Origin: Lachnospiraceae bacterium | GTDB lineage: Bacteria; Bacillota; Clostridia; Lachnospirales; Lachnospiraceae | NCBI GenBank assembly: GCA_009774345.1 | Contig: VSNR01000130.1 | Location: 1 to 12,534 of the forward strand | DNA length: 12,534 bases | Direction: 5' to 3' | In this document: positions 1-6,209 of the stretch, in pieces | Layout: each line of letters opens with the position of its first letter | How positions within the stretch are numbered: position 1 is the stretch's first letter | Position numbers and translations under genes: made by a program | Notes under the pieces: model-generated | Told to the model about the DNA's origin: nothing | The model's input: only the letters and a program-made list of their open reading frames with translations | Database searches by the model: none

Positions 1-37
1 ATAACCGCTGTCCGGCTAAAATTGAATAGGAACTAAG

Positions 38-75
38 AAGCGTTGCAATTTTTTCAGTTGCAGCGTTTTTCTTTT
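38..75 (+). terminator. Rho-independent terminator, plus strand
   Basis: An 11-pair stem (38-48 with 58-68, two G-T pairs) is followed by a T-rich tract on the plus strand. It would end transcription entering from left of the window. The minus strand has no T tract after the hairpin, so it does not look like the topB terminator. Confidence 0.6.
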
Positions 76-129
76 GCAGAAATCCGCCAAATCAGACATT
101 CCCGGTGTTGTAGGTAGTAGGAAGAACTT

Positions 130-286
130 TCGTAGTTATCATGACTTTTTTATTATCACGATCTTTGATGACAAAGCTGATAAACTCAAAGGATTTCTTT
201 AAAAAAGTCGGGATAATATTTTTCAATAGCCACCAACTTTGATTTTTTTAAAGCGACAATATTTCTTCAAAAGTCGGGATAACTAC
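130..286. repeat. MITE-like inverted-repeat element next to topB fragment
   Basis: The left end (131-149) and the reverse complement of the right end (268-286) share CGTAGTTATC, two variable bases, then GACTTTT. A third partial copy, in direct orientation with the right end, lies at 193-216. GAACTT flanks both sides, offset by one base on the left, and could be a target duplication. Nothing coding is visible inside. It may be a small non-autonomous element or a set of protein-binding repeats. The rest of 1-291 holds only the terminator at 38-75. Confidence 0.4.
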
Positions 287-291
287 GGAAC

Positions 292-966
292 TTATTTTTT
301 CTTCGGTAGCTCAATCTTGTAGTTGACATACTTCCCGCCCGTATCAGTTAAAACAACGGTTCCGTCGTAGGTTTTGCCTGTTTTCGGGGAATACAAGCCC
401 TTGACATTTGCCTTGCCGGATTTTAAGAGGGCGGCGGCAATCTTCGGGGTAAAGGTGACTTTCCTTTCCTCAAAGAAACGGTCGTTTTTCCACATGGTAA
501 AGGTGCAATCCCGGTTAGAACAATAGTAATTCTTTTTGCCCTCCCGGACAGGACAGCCGCACCGGGGGCATTTCCCGATAGAGGGCTTTTCCTCCCCGCC
601 CGTGAAAGCTGCCTTGCTCTTGTCGGCGGTGGCGTTCTCCTTTAACAGTTCCCGCGCCATAGCTTCAATGCGCTGCATAAACTCCCCGGCGTCGGCGGCT
701 CCCTTTGCGATTTGCGTCAGATTATTTTCCCATTCGGCGGTAAGCTGCGGGGAAGTCAGCATATCCGGCAGGACAGACACAAGGGCGGCTCCGTTCTGCG
801 TGGGGATAAGCTGCTTTCCCTTGCGTTCCGCAAAGCCGGACTTCACCAGCTTTTCAATGACAGCGGCGCGGGTGGCGGGAGTGCCAAGCCCCCGGCGTTC
901 CGCGTTCGGGTCGGTATCCCCGTTCCCGGCGCGTTCCATTGCCGACAAGAGGGTTGCTTCTGATAA
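292..966 (-). pseudogene. topB: DNA topoisomerase III C-terminal fragment
   Basis: This is the C-terminal part of a conjugative-element type IA topoisomerase (topoisomerase III). The conserved stretch EATLLSAMERAG is followed by GLGTPATRA, which lies in the core domain near the active-site region of this family. A four-cysteine zinc ribbon (CPRC, then CSNRDC) and a closing domain ending in a run of lysines follow. Family members are about 600-700 residues; only about 225 are left here. The first in-frame ATG is at 948, but homology continues upstream of it to about 966, and an in-frame stop occurs shortly beyond, so this is a 5'-truncated gene and not a short complete one. The catalytic tyrosine and toprim domain are absent, so it should be inactive. 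It is clearly more GC-rich than the cargo genes. In Tn1549-like elements topB is part of the transfer region, which suggests a decayed conjugative element surrounds the younger insertion. Confidence 0.85.
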
Positions 967-989
967 GAGTTGTAAAGTGTTGACGTGGA

Positions 990-1154
990 TTATTTCTGAT
1001 TTTTTTCAAGGCACTCATTGATAATCAGCTTTTGCACTCTGTCCTTAAAGGTTTTGTCAGTGTCTTTACTGAAATGTACCTTGACGGTGTAAGTGGTGTT
1101 CCCCAACTTTCGCTTGAAACTGTGGGGCTGTTGCTCGTTTTTGGTTTCTGCCAT
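990..1154 (-). CDS. tnpW: TnpW-like transposon-encoded protein
   Basis: A 54-residue basic protein beginning MAETKNEQQPHSFKRKLGNT and ending ECLEKNQK. It resembles the small TnpW proteins carried by Tn4451-type and Tn1549-type elements, whose function is unknown. The start at 1154 is chosen because AAAGGAG lies 8 bases upstream; the longer open frame reaching 1286 has no ribosome site and its extra residues look non-coding. Its stop lies about 24 bases before the recognisable topB fragment, so the two are juxtaposed by a deletion or an insertion. A hairpin with a T tract lies just upstream (1173-1209). The family assignment is by recognition of sequence style and is fairly but not fully sure. 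Confidence 0.75.
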   Translation of the reverse strand: MAETKNEQQPHSFKRKLGNTTYTVKVHFSKDTDKTFKDRVQKLIINECLEKNQK

Positions 1155-1172
1155 ATTCTCTGCTCCTTTACA

Positions 1173-1209
1173 TAAAAATAGAGCGCATAGACTGGTTTCT
1201 ATACGCTCT
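1173..1209 (-). terminator. Hairpin plus T tract upstream of tnpW
   Basis: Read on the minus strand, AGAGCGTATAG pairs with CTATGCGCTCT across an 8-base loop (1180-1209), followed by ATTTTTA. The tnpW ribosome site begins right after. It is either a terminator for a gene that lay upstream before the element inserted, or an attenuator in the tnpW leader. Confidence 0.6.
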
Positions 1210-1261
1210 GACGCTGTGTTATATTCCTTATTCAGTTGTGATTGTGGTAATGGTTGTTTCG

Positions 1262-1274
1262 ACAAACTGGAATT
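1262..1274. other. Putative attL core
   Basis: ACAAACTGGAATT here is repeated exactly at 11508-11520. The flanks differ on both sides. It is consistent with the crossover region of a tyrosine integrase. Confidence 0.6.
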
Positions 1275-1368
1275 CTGATAAGACACATTTTATAGCATTT
1301 ATTAACTGTTATATCTTATCTGCAAAAACTCCGCAAACCCTTGAAAATGCTAAATTTATAGCAAGTGA

Positions 1369-1448
1369 GTTTGCCCTTAGACTTTCCCTTGTGTTATATC
1401 CTTTTCCCTAGTGTTATGAATAATCATAAGGGCAAAAATAAGGGAAAG
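1369..1448. repeat. Left-end integrase arm-type repeats
   Basis: TTTCCCTTGTGTTAT at 1383-1397 is repeated 20 bases on as TTTCCCTAGTGTTAT (1403-1417). The block 1426-1447, in the opposite sense for the TTTCCC motif, is almost identical (21 of 22) to 11417-11438 at the other end. This clustering just inside both ends fits binding sites for the N-terminal arm-binding domain of the integrase. Apart from these sites, the 1155-1540 interval contains only the tnpW leader hairpin and the attL core. Confidence 0.6.
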
Positions 1449-1540
1449 AAAAATCTGTAACATAGTATAACACAATATGAACAGGACATGAAGAATTGAT
1501 TGAAACGCTTTCACAATTTTTTAGGGAAAGGACAAATAAG

Positions 1541-1780
1541 ATGAATATCATATATGCAGAATACAACATAGACCACAACAGCATAGATATAGCAACTACC
1601 GCAGGGTATCTTTTGCGGATTGACTGTTGGGAAGCAGAGAAGGGATTAAAGACCACTCCCAACTCTGAATGTGCCTTAAATGCCCTCGCTATTGATGATC
1701 CACTGGAATATGCTCGTCTTTACCTTGAGGGTAATATGCAAATGTGGGTGGATGCAGAAGATTCTTTAGAATTGTGGTAA
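1541..1780 (+). CDS. DUF6061-like small protein
   Basis: A 79-residue acidic cytoplasmic protein starting MNIIYAEYNIDHNSIDI, with a central CWEAEKGLKTTPNSECALNAL stretch split across two predicted segments and a tail PLEYARLYLEGNMQMWVDA. It resembles small DUF6061 proteins of gut Firmicutes, whose role is unknown. ATG 1541 is preferred over an upstream in-frame ATG at 1496 because AGGGAAAGGAC precedes it. It is the first gene inside the left end and the only cargo gene on the plus strand. It converges on the toxin gene, and a shared hairpin lies between them. No enzymatic motif is visible. The family assignment is from memory of the sequence pattern and is moderate. Confidence 0.65.
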   Translation: MNIIYAEYNIDHNSIDIATTAGYLLRIDCWEAEKGLKTTPNSECALNALAIDDPLEYARLYLEGNMQMWVDAEDSLELW

Positions 1781-1798
1781 TACCTTGCTTGCTCACTT

Positions 1799-1836
1799 AT
1801 AAAGAGAGGTTCAGTTTATGCCTCTCTTTATTTTTG
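1799..1836 (+). terminator. Terminator between convergent genes
   Basis: AAAGAGAGG (1801-1809) pairs with CCTCTCTTT (1821-1829), then TATTTTT on the plus strand. The stop codon of the convergent toxin gene lies in the loop, so the hairpin may serve both genes, although its T tract is much better on the plus side. Confidence 0.75.
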
Positions 1837-2347
1837 AATTGTATTTCTTACATTCTGATTCTAATTTAGGAAAATTCAGGCAACGGTTTCTGCCTGTAAA
1901 TGGCTCATTGGAGATGTATTTCTTATACAAGACATTTGCTTTATTACAGATTACTTCACTATTGTTCCGACACCATTCTAATTCCTGAACACATAATCGC
2001 TTATAATATTTGATGTTTTCCCTATCTCTCTTAAAAATAGTTGTATCAACAAGCTGTAATTGTTCTTCTTCAATAGGTATCATCAGATTAAAATTCAGGA
2101 CGCCTAATAGCTTCCCATTTATCTCAATCTTTGAAAAATCCATAGAGTTCTTCATTTTTTTATGCTTTTCCTTTGGCGATGAAAGTGGTATGCAATATTT
2201 ATGAGTACCACAAATAATAACAATTCCAACGAAAACCCTATTATCTTTTCCCGCCTGTGGTGAAACAGAAAGCACCTTATCATCAATATTATGTAGATTA
2301 CGGATATATTTCATATCCACCTTGTATAATTTAAAATCCGTCTGCAT
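1811..2347 (-). CDS. toxN: Type III toxin, ToxN/AbiQ family endoribonuclease
   Basis: A 178-residue protein matching the ToxN/AbiQ family, which cuts RNA and is held inactive by its own processed RNA antitoxin ToxI. Family hallmarks are visible in order: an N-terminal LYKVDMKYIRNLHNIDDKV segment; VFVGIVI (38-44); the PLSSPKEKHKKM motif (54-65) that contains family active-site-region Ser and Lys residues; LGVLNFNLMIPI (81-92); and a helical C-terminal half. Length is usual for the family (about 160-190). The start at 2347 is preceded by GAGGAGA. Upstream lie a terminator, a structured RNA region and a strong promoter, the standard type III arrangement in which read-through of the terminator sets toxin dose. 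Known members cause abortive infection when phage disrupts antitoxin supply and can stabilise mobile elements; either role fits this cargo position. It looks intact. Confidence 0.92.
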   Translation of the reverse strand: MQTDFKLYKVDMKYIRNLHNIDDKVLSVSPQAGKDNRVFVGIVIICGTHKYCIPLSSPKEKHKKMKNSMDFSKIEINGKLLGVLNFNLMIPIEEEQLQLVDTTIFKRDRENIKYYKRLCVQELEWCRNNSEVICNKANVLYKKYISNEPFTGRNRCLNFPKLESECKKYNSKIKRGIN

Positions 2348-2357
2348 ATATCTCCTC

Positions 2358-2392
2358 GTAAAAAATGGCTATGCGTTTCCACATAGCCATTT
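2358..2392 (-). terminator. Attenuating terminator between toxI and toxN
   Basis: On the minus strand an 11-pair stem (2382-2392 with 2363-2373, 8-base loop) ends in a six-T run, directly before the toxN ribosome site. In type III systems such a terminator limits toxin mRNA relative to antitoxin RNA. Confidence 0.85.
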
Positions 2393-2457
2393 GTGTAGTA
2401 ACTCCATTAGAGTTGCTAACGCTTTTAGCAGTCCACTTTGCGGTAGGACTCACCACT
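2363..2457 (-). ncRNA. toxI: Putative ToxI-type RNA antitoxin
   Basis: The RNA between the promoter and the toxN attenuator would be about 90 bases. Three stem-loops abut with no spacer: 2430-2450 (AGTCC/GGACT), 2415-2429 (GCTAA/TTAGC) and 2400-2414 (AACTC/GAGTT), followed by the terminator hairpin. Classic ToxI genes have several near-identical tandem repeats of about 35-45 bases. I see no such exact repeats here, only two loosely similar units in which paired bases differ together. Identity as the antitoxin rests on position next to toxN. Ends are estimated. Confidence 0.7.
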
Positions 2458-2463
2458 AATAGT

Positions 2464-2491
2464 ATAATACCATATTCACAAAAATAGTCAA
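2464..2491 (-). promoter_or_regulatory. Promoter for the toxI-toxN unit
   Basis: On the minus strand, TTGACT (2486-2491) and TATTAT (2464-2469) are 16 bases apart. A TGG just before the -10 makes it an extended -10 element. Start of the RNA is expected near 2457. Confidence 0.75.
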
Positions 2492-2523
2492 TCTTTTTTG
2501 CGTAAATGCATAAAATCAATCAG

Positions 2524-2856
2524 TCAATTCTGATGTGGTTTTTCATCAATTTCAGCCTTAGTGGAAGTATTCTCTATTGTTTTTGTAAGTTCTTCTCTTA
2601 ATTTTGGTTCAGCATTTAATGCTTTTTTCTCATTCATTTTATTCTTACAATAATTATATCCACCATATATAATAGAACAGATTCCCACACCTATGCCAAT
2701 TCCTGTCAGGCATCCATCTTTGAATATTTTTGGTCTTTCTTTTGCAACAGCAGTGGCTCCAATATTTTGAAACAAAATTTCCGCATTTCCATTAGCTTCC
2801 TTTAAAGCATTTCTTACAACATTATAGTCACCTAAATTATCAAGTGGATATGCCAT
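2524..2856 (-). CDS. Small one-helix membrane protein, unknown
   Basis: I do not recognise this 110-residue protein. The N-terminal third is a soluble, possibly helical segment (LGDYNVVRNALKEANGNAEI). A glycine-rich hydrophobic stretch at about 49-66 (LTGIGIGVGICSIIYGGY) is probably one membrane helix. A charged Lys/Glu-rich tail follows. The start at 2856 has AAGGAGGGA about 9 bases upstream, and that ribosome site nearly touches the stop of the preceding lipoprotein gene (stop 2871-2873), so the two are almost certainly co-transcribed. The pairing suggests a membrane partner of the repeat lipoprotein, which is inference. The toxI promoter begins about 30 bases past its stop, with no clear terminator between them. 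Confidence 0.7.
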   Translation of the reverse strand: MAYPLDNLGDYNVVRNALKEANGNAEILFQNIGATAVAKERPKIFKDGCLTGIGIGVGICSIIYGGYNYCKNKMNEKKALNAEPKLREELTKTIENTSTKAEIDEKPHQN

Positions 2857-2870
2857 AATATCATCCCTCC

Positions 2871-4121
2871 TTATTTTTGCTTTAATCCGTCTTTAATTGT
2901 TTCCGCAGTATAGTTTTCCCCTGCAATGGTAATTATCAAATTCTCAACGCAGCCGGAAAATACGGTTTTGCCTATTTCAGTATTTCCATTCCCGACATTA
3001 ACTGTCTCTAATCTTTTACAATATTGAAATGCTCTGTCATCAATTTTAATTTCGTCATCTGACTTTGCATTTTCACATATTGTAACACTTTTGAGATCCT
3101 CGCAGCTATAGAAAGCATATTCACCCAAAATTACTAAGTCACAATCTATATTTACAGTGACCAAATCCTCACAGCTGGAGAAAACACTGTCACCCATGTC
3201 AACTTTGGAACCGGTAATCGTTAAGCTTTCAAGAGAACTGTATTGAAAGGTTCTGTCATCAAATGTTAATGAGCAATTGGTCATCTCGACTTTAGCTGAA
3301 TCGCCACAACTATAAAAAGCATATTCTTCTGTTTCCAATATGCTGTCTGTAAACACAATAGAAGTCAGGTCTTCACATGAAGAAAAGGCGCTTTTTTCAA
3401 TTTCCAGTTCACAGTTACTGATTGTCAGGCTGATAAAATCGCCATATTGAAAAGCATTTTCTTCAATAATACCAGTACAATTAGAAAATGTCACATCTGC
3501 GTCTTTACCGCAACTATAAAAGGAATATTTATCTGCCTGAATATTGCAGTCACTAAACAAAATCGAAACCAAGTCCTCACAGGAAGAAAAGGCACTCTTG
3601 TTTATCACCGGACTGCCACCAATTATATTTACCACTGTAAACTCACCATATTGAAAAGCATTTTCATCTACCTCATAATTGTAGTTTAGCAGTGTAATGC
3701 TGTCAACATCCTCGAGAGAATACAAGGCATATTTTCCAATCAGGGTAACAGTATCTCCATCCGGACTTTCTAAAGGTATAACAATATTTTTATCTGTGCA
3801 AGTACCGATTCCGGTGATTGTGCAAGTACCATCATCATTACTTTCAAATTCAAAGCCCTCTGACGGTTTTAAATCGGTTTCGACTATTTGATTACCATGT
3901 GGCTTTTCATCAGGGACGGAAGTTTCCTTTTGGCTAGGAACAATAGTCTCCGTTGTAGGATTATCCCTACTGCCCGCATTTTTGCTCTCTGCCTCTGCAT
4001 CTACTAAACTACTTTCATTATCTACAAAATTTGATGTACCTTTGTTTCCGCAGCCTGAAACGCACAGCAACATACACATTACAACACACAATATATTTAA
4101 CACTTGCGTTTTTTTATACAT
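2871..4121 (-). CDS. Lipoprotein with BspA-type leucine-rich repeats
   Basis: A 416-residue secreted protein. It has a signal peptide with the lipobox VSGC (Cys24), then a low-complexity Ser/Glu/Thr-rich linker to about 85, then BspA/LRR_5-type repeats from about 125 to 395. Each repeat carries an Ala/Ser-Phe-x-x-Cys core such as FSSCEDL or FYSC. The repeats are ordered as a three-part unit (FQY, FSSCEDL, FYSC). ATG 4121 is chosen over an in-frame ATG at 4136 because the intervening GGAGG is the ribosome site and because it puts the signal peptide at the N-terminus. BspA-like surface proteins generally act in binding or adhesion; the ligand is unknown. It lies downstream of the MerR gene and upstream of the small membrane protein, likely as one regulated group. 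Confidence 0.88.
   Translation of the reverse strand: MYKKTQVLNILCVVMCMLLCVSGCGNKGTSNFVDNESSLVDAEAESKNAGSRDNPTTETIVPSQKETSVPDEKPHGNQIVETDLKPSEGFEFESNDDGTCTITGIGTCTDKNIVIPLESPDGDTVTLIGKYALYSLEDVDSITLLNYNYEVDENAFQYGEFTVVNIIGGSPVINKSAFSSCEDLVSILFSDCNIQADKYSFYSCGKDADVTFSNCTGIIEENAFQYGDFISLTISNCELEIEKSAFSSCEDLTSIVFTDSILETEEYAFYSCGDSAKVEMTNCSLTFDDRTFQYSSLESLTITGSKVDMGDSVFSSCEDLVTVNIDCDLVILGEYAFYSCEDLKSVTICENAKSDDEIKIDDRAFQYCKRLETVNVGNGNTEIGKTVFSGCVENLIITIAGENYTAETIKDGLKQK
3048..3659 (-). repeat. Three 68-residue LRR super-repeats
   Basis: Within the lipoprotein, three landmarks recur at exactly 68 residues (204 bases): FQY at 156, 224 and 292; FSSCEDL at 178, 246 and 314; FYSC at 201, 269 and 337. 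Each period therefore contains three different leucine-rich repeats. A fourth FQY and FSGC follow at a longer spacing (73-74). Confidence 0.85.
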
Positions 4122-4216
4122 AAACGTTTCCTCCATAGTTTCTAAATTTTCATTTTTTTGTTTTGGTAAGTTTATTTAGTAAAGCAAACCCCTTATTCTT
4201 TATTATTGAAGCAGAT

Positions 4217-4247
4217 ATTATATTAACTTTTATCTTTTTTGTATCAA
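4217..4247 (-). promoter_or_regulatory. Possible MerR-type promoter before the LRR lipoprotein
   Basis: On the minus strand TTGATA (4242-4247) and a perfect TATAAT (4217-4222) are 19 bases apart. A 19-base spacer is the hallmark of promoters activated by MerR-family proteins, and a merR-like gene overlaps the site. No clear dyad lies in the spacer, so control by that protein is not shown. Confidence 0.45.
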
Positions 4248-4559
4248 ATCATAAAGAATTTCAATCTGTTCCTCAATCCGACTCCTTTCTTTCTTTAATT
4301 TCTCCATTTGATTTTCCAAGATTGGAATAGTACTTATTTTCGGTGCATCAATGATTTCTTTAATTTCTCTTACGGAAAATCCAATCTCTTGATACATACG
4401 AATTATACCAATCCTTTCCTGTGTAGCAGCATCGTATAGTAAGTAGCCCATCTTATTTTTTCCCGTTGATTTCACTATTCCTGCTTTCTCGTACCCTTGC
4501 ACCGCCCTTCTTGAAACTTTATACTTAGCACACACTTCACGCAATGTCGCATCCTGCAT
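4230..4559 (-). CDS. MerR-family transcriptional regulator
   Basis: A 109-residue regulator. The N-terminal winged helix-turn-helix (1-70) shows the family pattern: TLREVCAKYKVSRRAVQGYEKAG, then GYLLYDAATQERIGIIRMYQEIGFSVREIKEII. A coiled-coil dimerisation helix fills 80-105 (ENQMEKLKKERSRIEEQIEIL). There is almost no effector-binding domain after the helix, so any inducer would have to act at the coiled-coil end or through a partner; the ligand cannot be named. The start at 4559 follows AAGGAGGT. It sits upstream of the repeat lipoprotein on the same strand with a 108-base gap. A perfect odd palindrome lies in its own promoter, suggesting self-regulation. Confidence 0.88.
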   Translation of the reverse strand: MQDATLREVCAKYKVSRRAVQGYEKAGIVKSTGKNKMGYLLYDAATQERIGIIRMYQEIGFSVREIKEIIDAPKISTIPILENQMEKLKKERSRIEEQIEILYDLIQKR

Positions 4560-4576
4560 ATGTTTACCTCCTTATT

Positions 4577-4606
4577 ACCGTAAAATTGCACGTTACGTGC
4601 AGTCAA
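4577..4606 (-). promoter_or_regulatory. merR promoter with palindromic operator
   Basis: On the minus strand TTGACT (4601-4606) precedes a weak TACGGT -10 (4577-4582) by 18 bases. The spacer holds a perfect 15-base palindrome, TGCACGTTACGTGCA (4587-4601). A dyad placed between -35 and -10 is the usual MerR-family operator position. Confidence 0.65.
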
Positions 4607-4688
4607 TTGTTTTTTTGATATAGTTAAATATCTGCTTCGTAATAGGACGTGTTTTTTTCGCGAATTGTGTGCGACCTAATTTGAACAT

Positions 4689-4722
4689 GAAAAAAGCCTG
4701 TGAGATTTCTCCCACAGGCTAA
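4689..4722 (-). terminator. Terminator of the ExbB/ExbD-like operon
   Basis: AGCCTGTG (minus strand, from 4720) pairs with CACAGGCT (to 4695), and a six-T run follows at once. It lies 33 bases after the last gene of the operon. The stretch 4607-4688 holds no gene and no other clear signal except an inverted repeat at 4628-4639. Confidence 0.9.
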
Positions 4723-4754
4723 AACATGTGCTTAATATGATTTGTATTTACAAT

Positions 4755-5162
4755 TTAATTATAGTTTATATCAATTCCTAAGGTTTTCTCAATATCCTTT
4801 AGAATATCTACAACCTCATCTAATGTTTCCTTGTTCGCATCAGTATGTTGCAACTCTATCTTTTTACATCCAGATTTTATAATCTGATCCTTCATTTCTT
4901 CAATATTGCTATTTTCACTGTCATTGATTATAATTTTATCCCAATCTATGATAATAACAATCGTATCAGATTTTTCGTTACCAATATCCAAATCCGATTC
5001 TTCGTTGCTTTCCTCACCGCCAGGTGCATTTACGGAATCTACATTAATCTGATTTCCGCCGTTGCCTACCACAATTGTTTCTGGCTCTTCATCTTTTTTC
5101 CCGCAAGCTGCTAGTAATAATATTACGGCAAAGCACATTATAAGATAAGTTTTCCGTATCAT
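4755..5162 (-). CDS. Lipoprotein with ExbD/TolR-like outer domain
   Basis: A 135-residue lipoprotein with signal peptide and lipobox LAAC (Cys20). An acidic Glu/Asp/Asn-rich linker (about 24-65) precedes a compact domain at 66-135. That domain reads as strand (DTIVIIIDWDKIIIN), helix (NIEEMKDQIIKSG), strand (KKIELQH) and helix (ETLDEVVDILKDIEKTLG), then IDINY. This order matches the periplasmic domain of ExbD/TolR proteins, and the closing helix closely resembles that of the preceding gene product (DEVKETLMNLEETLGISIDY). It lacks the ExbD transmembrane segment. It is last in a four-gene operon, 6 bases after the previous stop, with GGGGAG as ribosome site. The fold match is by eye and needs structure prediction. 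Confidence 0.75.
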   Translation of the reverse strand: MIRKTYLIMCFAVILLLAACGKKDEEPETIVVGNGGNQINVDSVNAPGGEESNEESDLDIGNEKSDTIVIIIDWDKIIINDSENSNIEEMKDQIIKSGCKKIELQHTDANKETLDEVVDILKDIEKTLGIDINYN

Positions 5163-5168
5163 TTTGTT

Positions 5169-5555
5169 TTACTCCCCATAATCAATAGATATTCCCAACG
5201 TTTCTTCTAAGTTCATTAGAGTTTCCTTAACTTCATCATAAGTTGCTTTAATTGCATACTCATGTTCAAAAACATATTCCGTATCCTTTCCTTGGGAACT
5301 AATTTTACTTATTCTGTCTGTCAAATCCTCAATACCTGCACACTCTTCTTCCCCAACATATATCTTATTTTCTTCAACCCTTATGATTACTTCTTTATCT
5401 TGTGGTTCTTCGTCTTGCTTTTCTTCTTCAAAAGCACTTAAAACTTGATTTCCATCTCCGCTGTCATCCCCAGTACCAAATCCGCCTAACCCAATTGTTA
5501 ATCCAACACACGCCAAAACCAACACAATTACAACAATAATAATTATATTCTTCAT
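5169..5555 (-). CDS. Membrane-anchored ExbD/TolR-like domain protein
   Basis: A 128-residue protein with an N-terminal hydrophobic segment (3-24). It could be a membrane anchor, or a weak lipoprotein signal through VLAC (Cys16). An acidic linker (about 29-52) is followed by an ExbD/TolR-like domain: EVIIRVEENKIYVGEEECAG, then IEDLTDRISKI, then TEYVFEHEYAIKATYDEVKE and a final LEETLGISIDYG. The strand-IYV-helix-strand-helix order is typical of the ExbD periplasmic domain. The anchor has no conserved aspartate, so it is not a stator subunit on its own. It sits between the ExbD-like stator gene and the lipoprotein with 6-base gaps on both sides. I know of no named family for it. Confidence 0.75.
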   Translation of the reverse strand: MKNIIIIVVIVLVLACVGLTIGLGGFGTGDDSGDGNQVLSAFEEEKQDEEPQDKEVIIRVEENKIYVGEEECAGIEDLTDRISKISSQGKDTEYVFEHEYAIKATYDEVKETLMNLEETLGISIDYGE

Positions 5556-5561
5556 TTTGGA

Positions 5562-6209
5562 TCACTCTCCCTCTGAAATACTAAGTCTGTATCTTACTCT
5601 ATCACCATACTTTGTTTCAAAATCTGTCAATACTTTTTCAACATCATCAAAATCATTTGCATATACTTTTGTTATATCAACAGAAAAAACAAGATAAATA
5701 TATTTATCCTCTGCATTTTCCTGTAATTCTTTTTCTATAAATGTTTGCAAATCCAATTTTAAATAGCTTATTGCATAATTCCATTCATCAGTGGCGGTTC
5801 GTTTTGCATTGTATGTTTTATAGTTTTCATCAGATGCCCGACCATAAGTTATACATCTTGAAGTATTATTATAGCGATTTTCTAATCCAACATTGTAGAC
5901 AATAACAATATCGTCCATATAATCGTAGGTGTCGAGTTGGTTCTCTGCATTATGTAGTTTCTCTAACAGAGTTTCTAAATCACCTTCTTCGAGCTTTCCC
6001 AATGCATTGGCTAATTCCTCGGAGATTCCTTCATATTCTGCTAAATCATCTTGCATTGCTGCATTCTCTTGTTGTAATTCGCTCACTTTCTGATTGTTTG
6101 CTTCTACAAGCTGGGCATTTTTTATCATAACAGCAAAAATTAGAATCATTACAATATCAAGAAGCGAGGTCAATTCAATTACAATATTTCTTATTCTGCT
6201 ATGCCTCAT
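5562..6209 (-). CDS. MotB/ExbD-like stator protein with coiled coil
   Basis: A 215-residue protein. The short basic N-terminus (MRHSRIR) is followed by one membrane helix at 9-30 with IELTSLLDIVMILIFAVMI. Asp18 sits where ExbD, TolR and MotB carry their essential ion-translocating aspartate (pattern PLLDVVF). A coiled coil follows at about 35-95 (KVSELQQENAAMQDDL), then a mixed alpha/beta domain to the end with KYIYLVFSVDITKVY and DFDDVEKVLTDFETKYGDR, which fits an ExbD/TolR or related fold. No OmpA-type peptidoglycan-binding motif is visible, unlike MotB or ZorB. Its start overlaps the stop of the channel gene by four bases (ATGA), implying translational coupling and a complex between the two. 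Confidence 0.82.
   Translation of the reverse strand: MRHSRIRNIVIELTSLLDIVMILIFAVMIKNAQLVEANNQKVSELQQENAAMQDDLAEYEGISEELANALGKLEEGDLETLLEKLHNAENQLDTYDYMDDIVIVYNVGLENRYNNTSRCITYGRASDENYKTYNAKRTATDEWNYAISYLKLDLQTFIEKELQENAEDKYIYLVFSVDITKVYANDFDDVEKVLTDFETKYGDRVRYRLSISEGE

Noticed and set aside
536..1021. Plus-strand open frame antisense to topB
   Set aside because: It is a shadow of the GC-rich topB frame; no ribosome site and no family resemblance.
1502..1515. Possible catabolite-repression (cre) site TGAAACGCTTTCA
   Set aside because: It is one base shorter than the cre consensus and not a true palindrome.
2331..2519. Minus-strand open frame of 62 residues over the toxI region
   Set aside because: It covers the promoter, RNA stem-loops and terminator, and has no ribosome site.
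4689..4722. Repeat unit of a CRISPR-like array
   Set aside because: It is a single hairpin with a T run, a plain terminator; no repeated spacers occur anywhere in the window.
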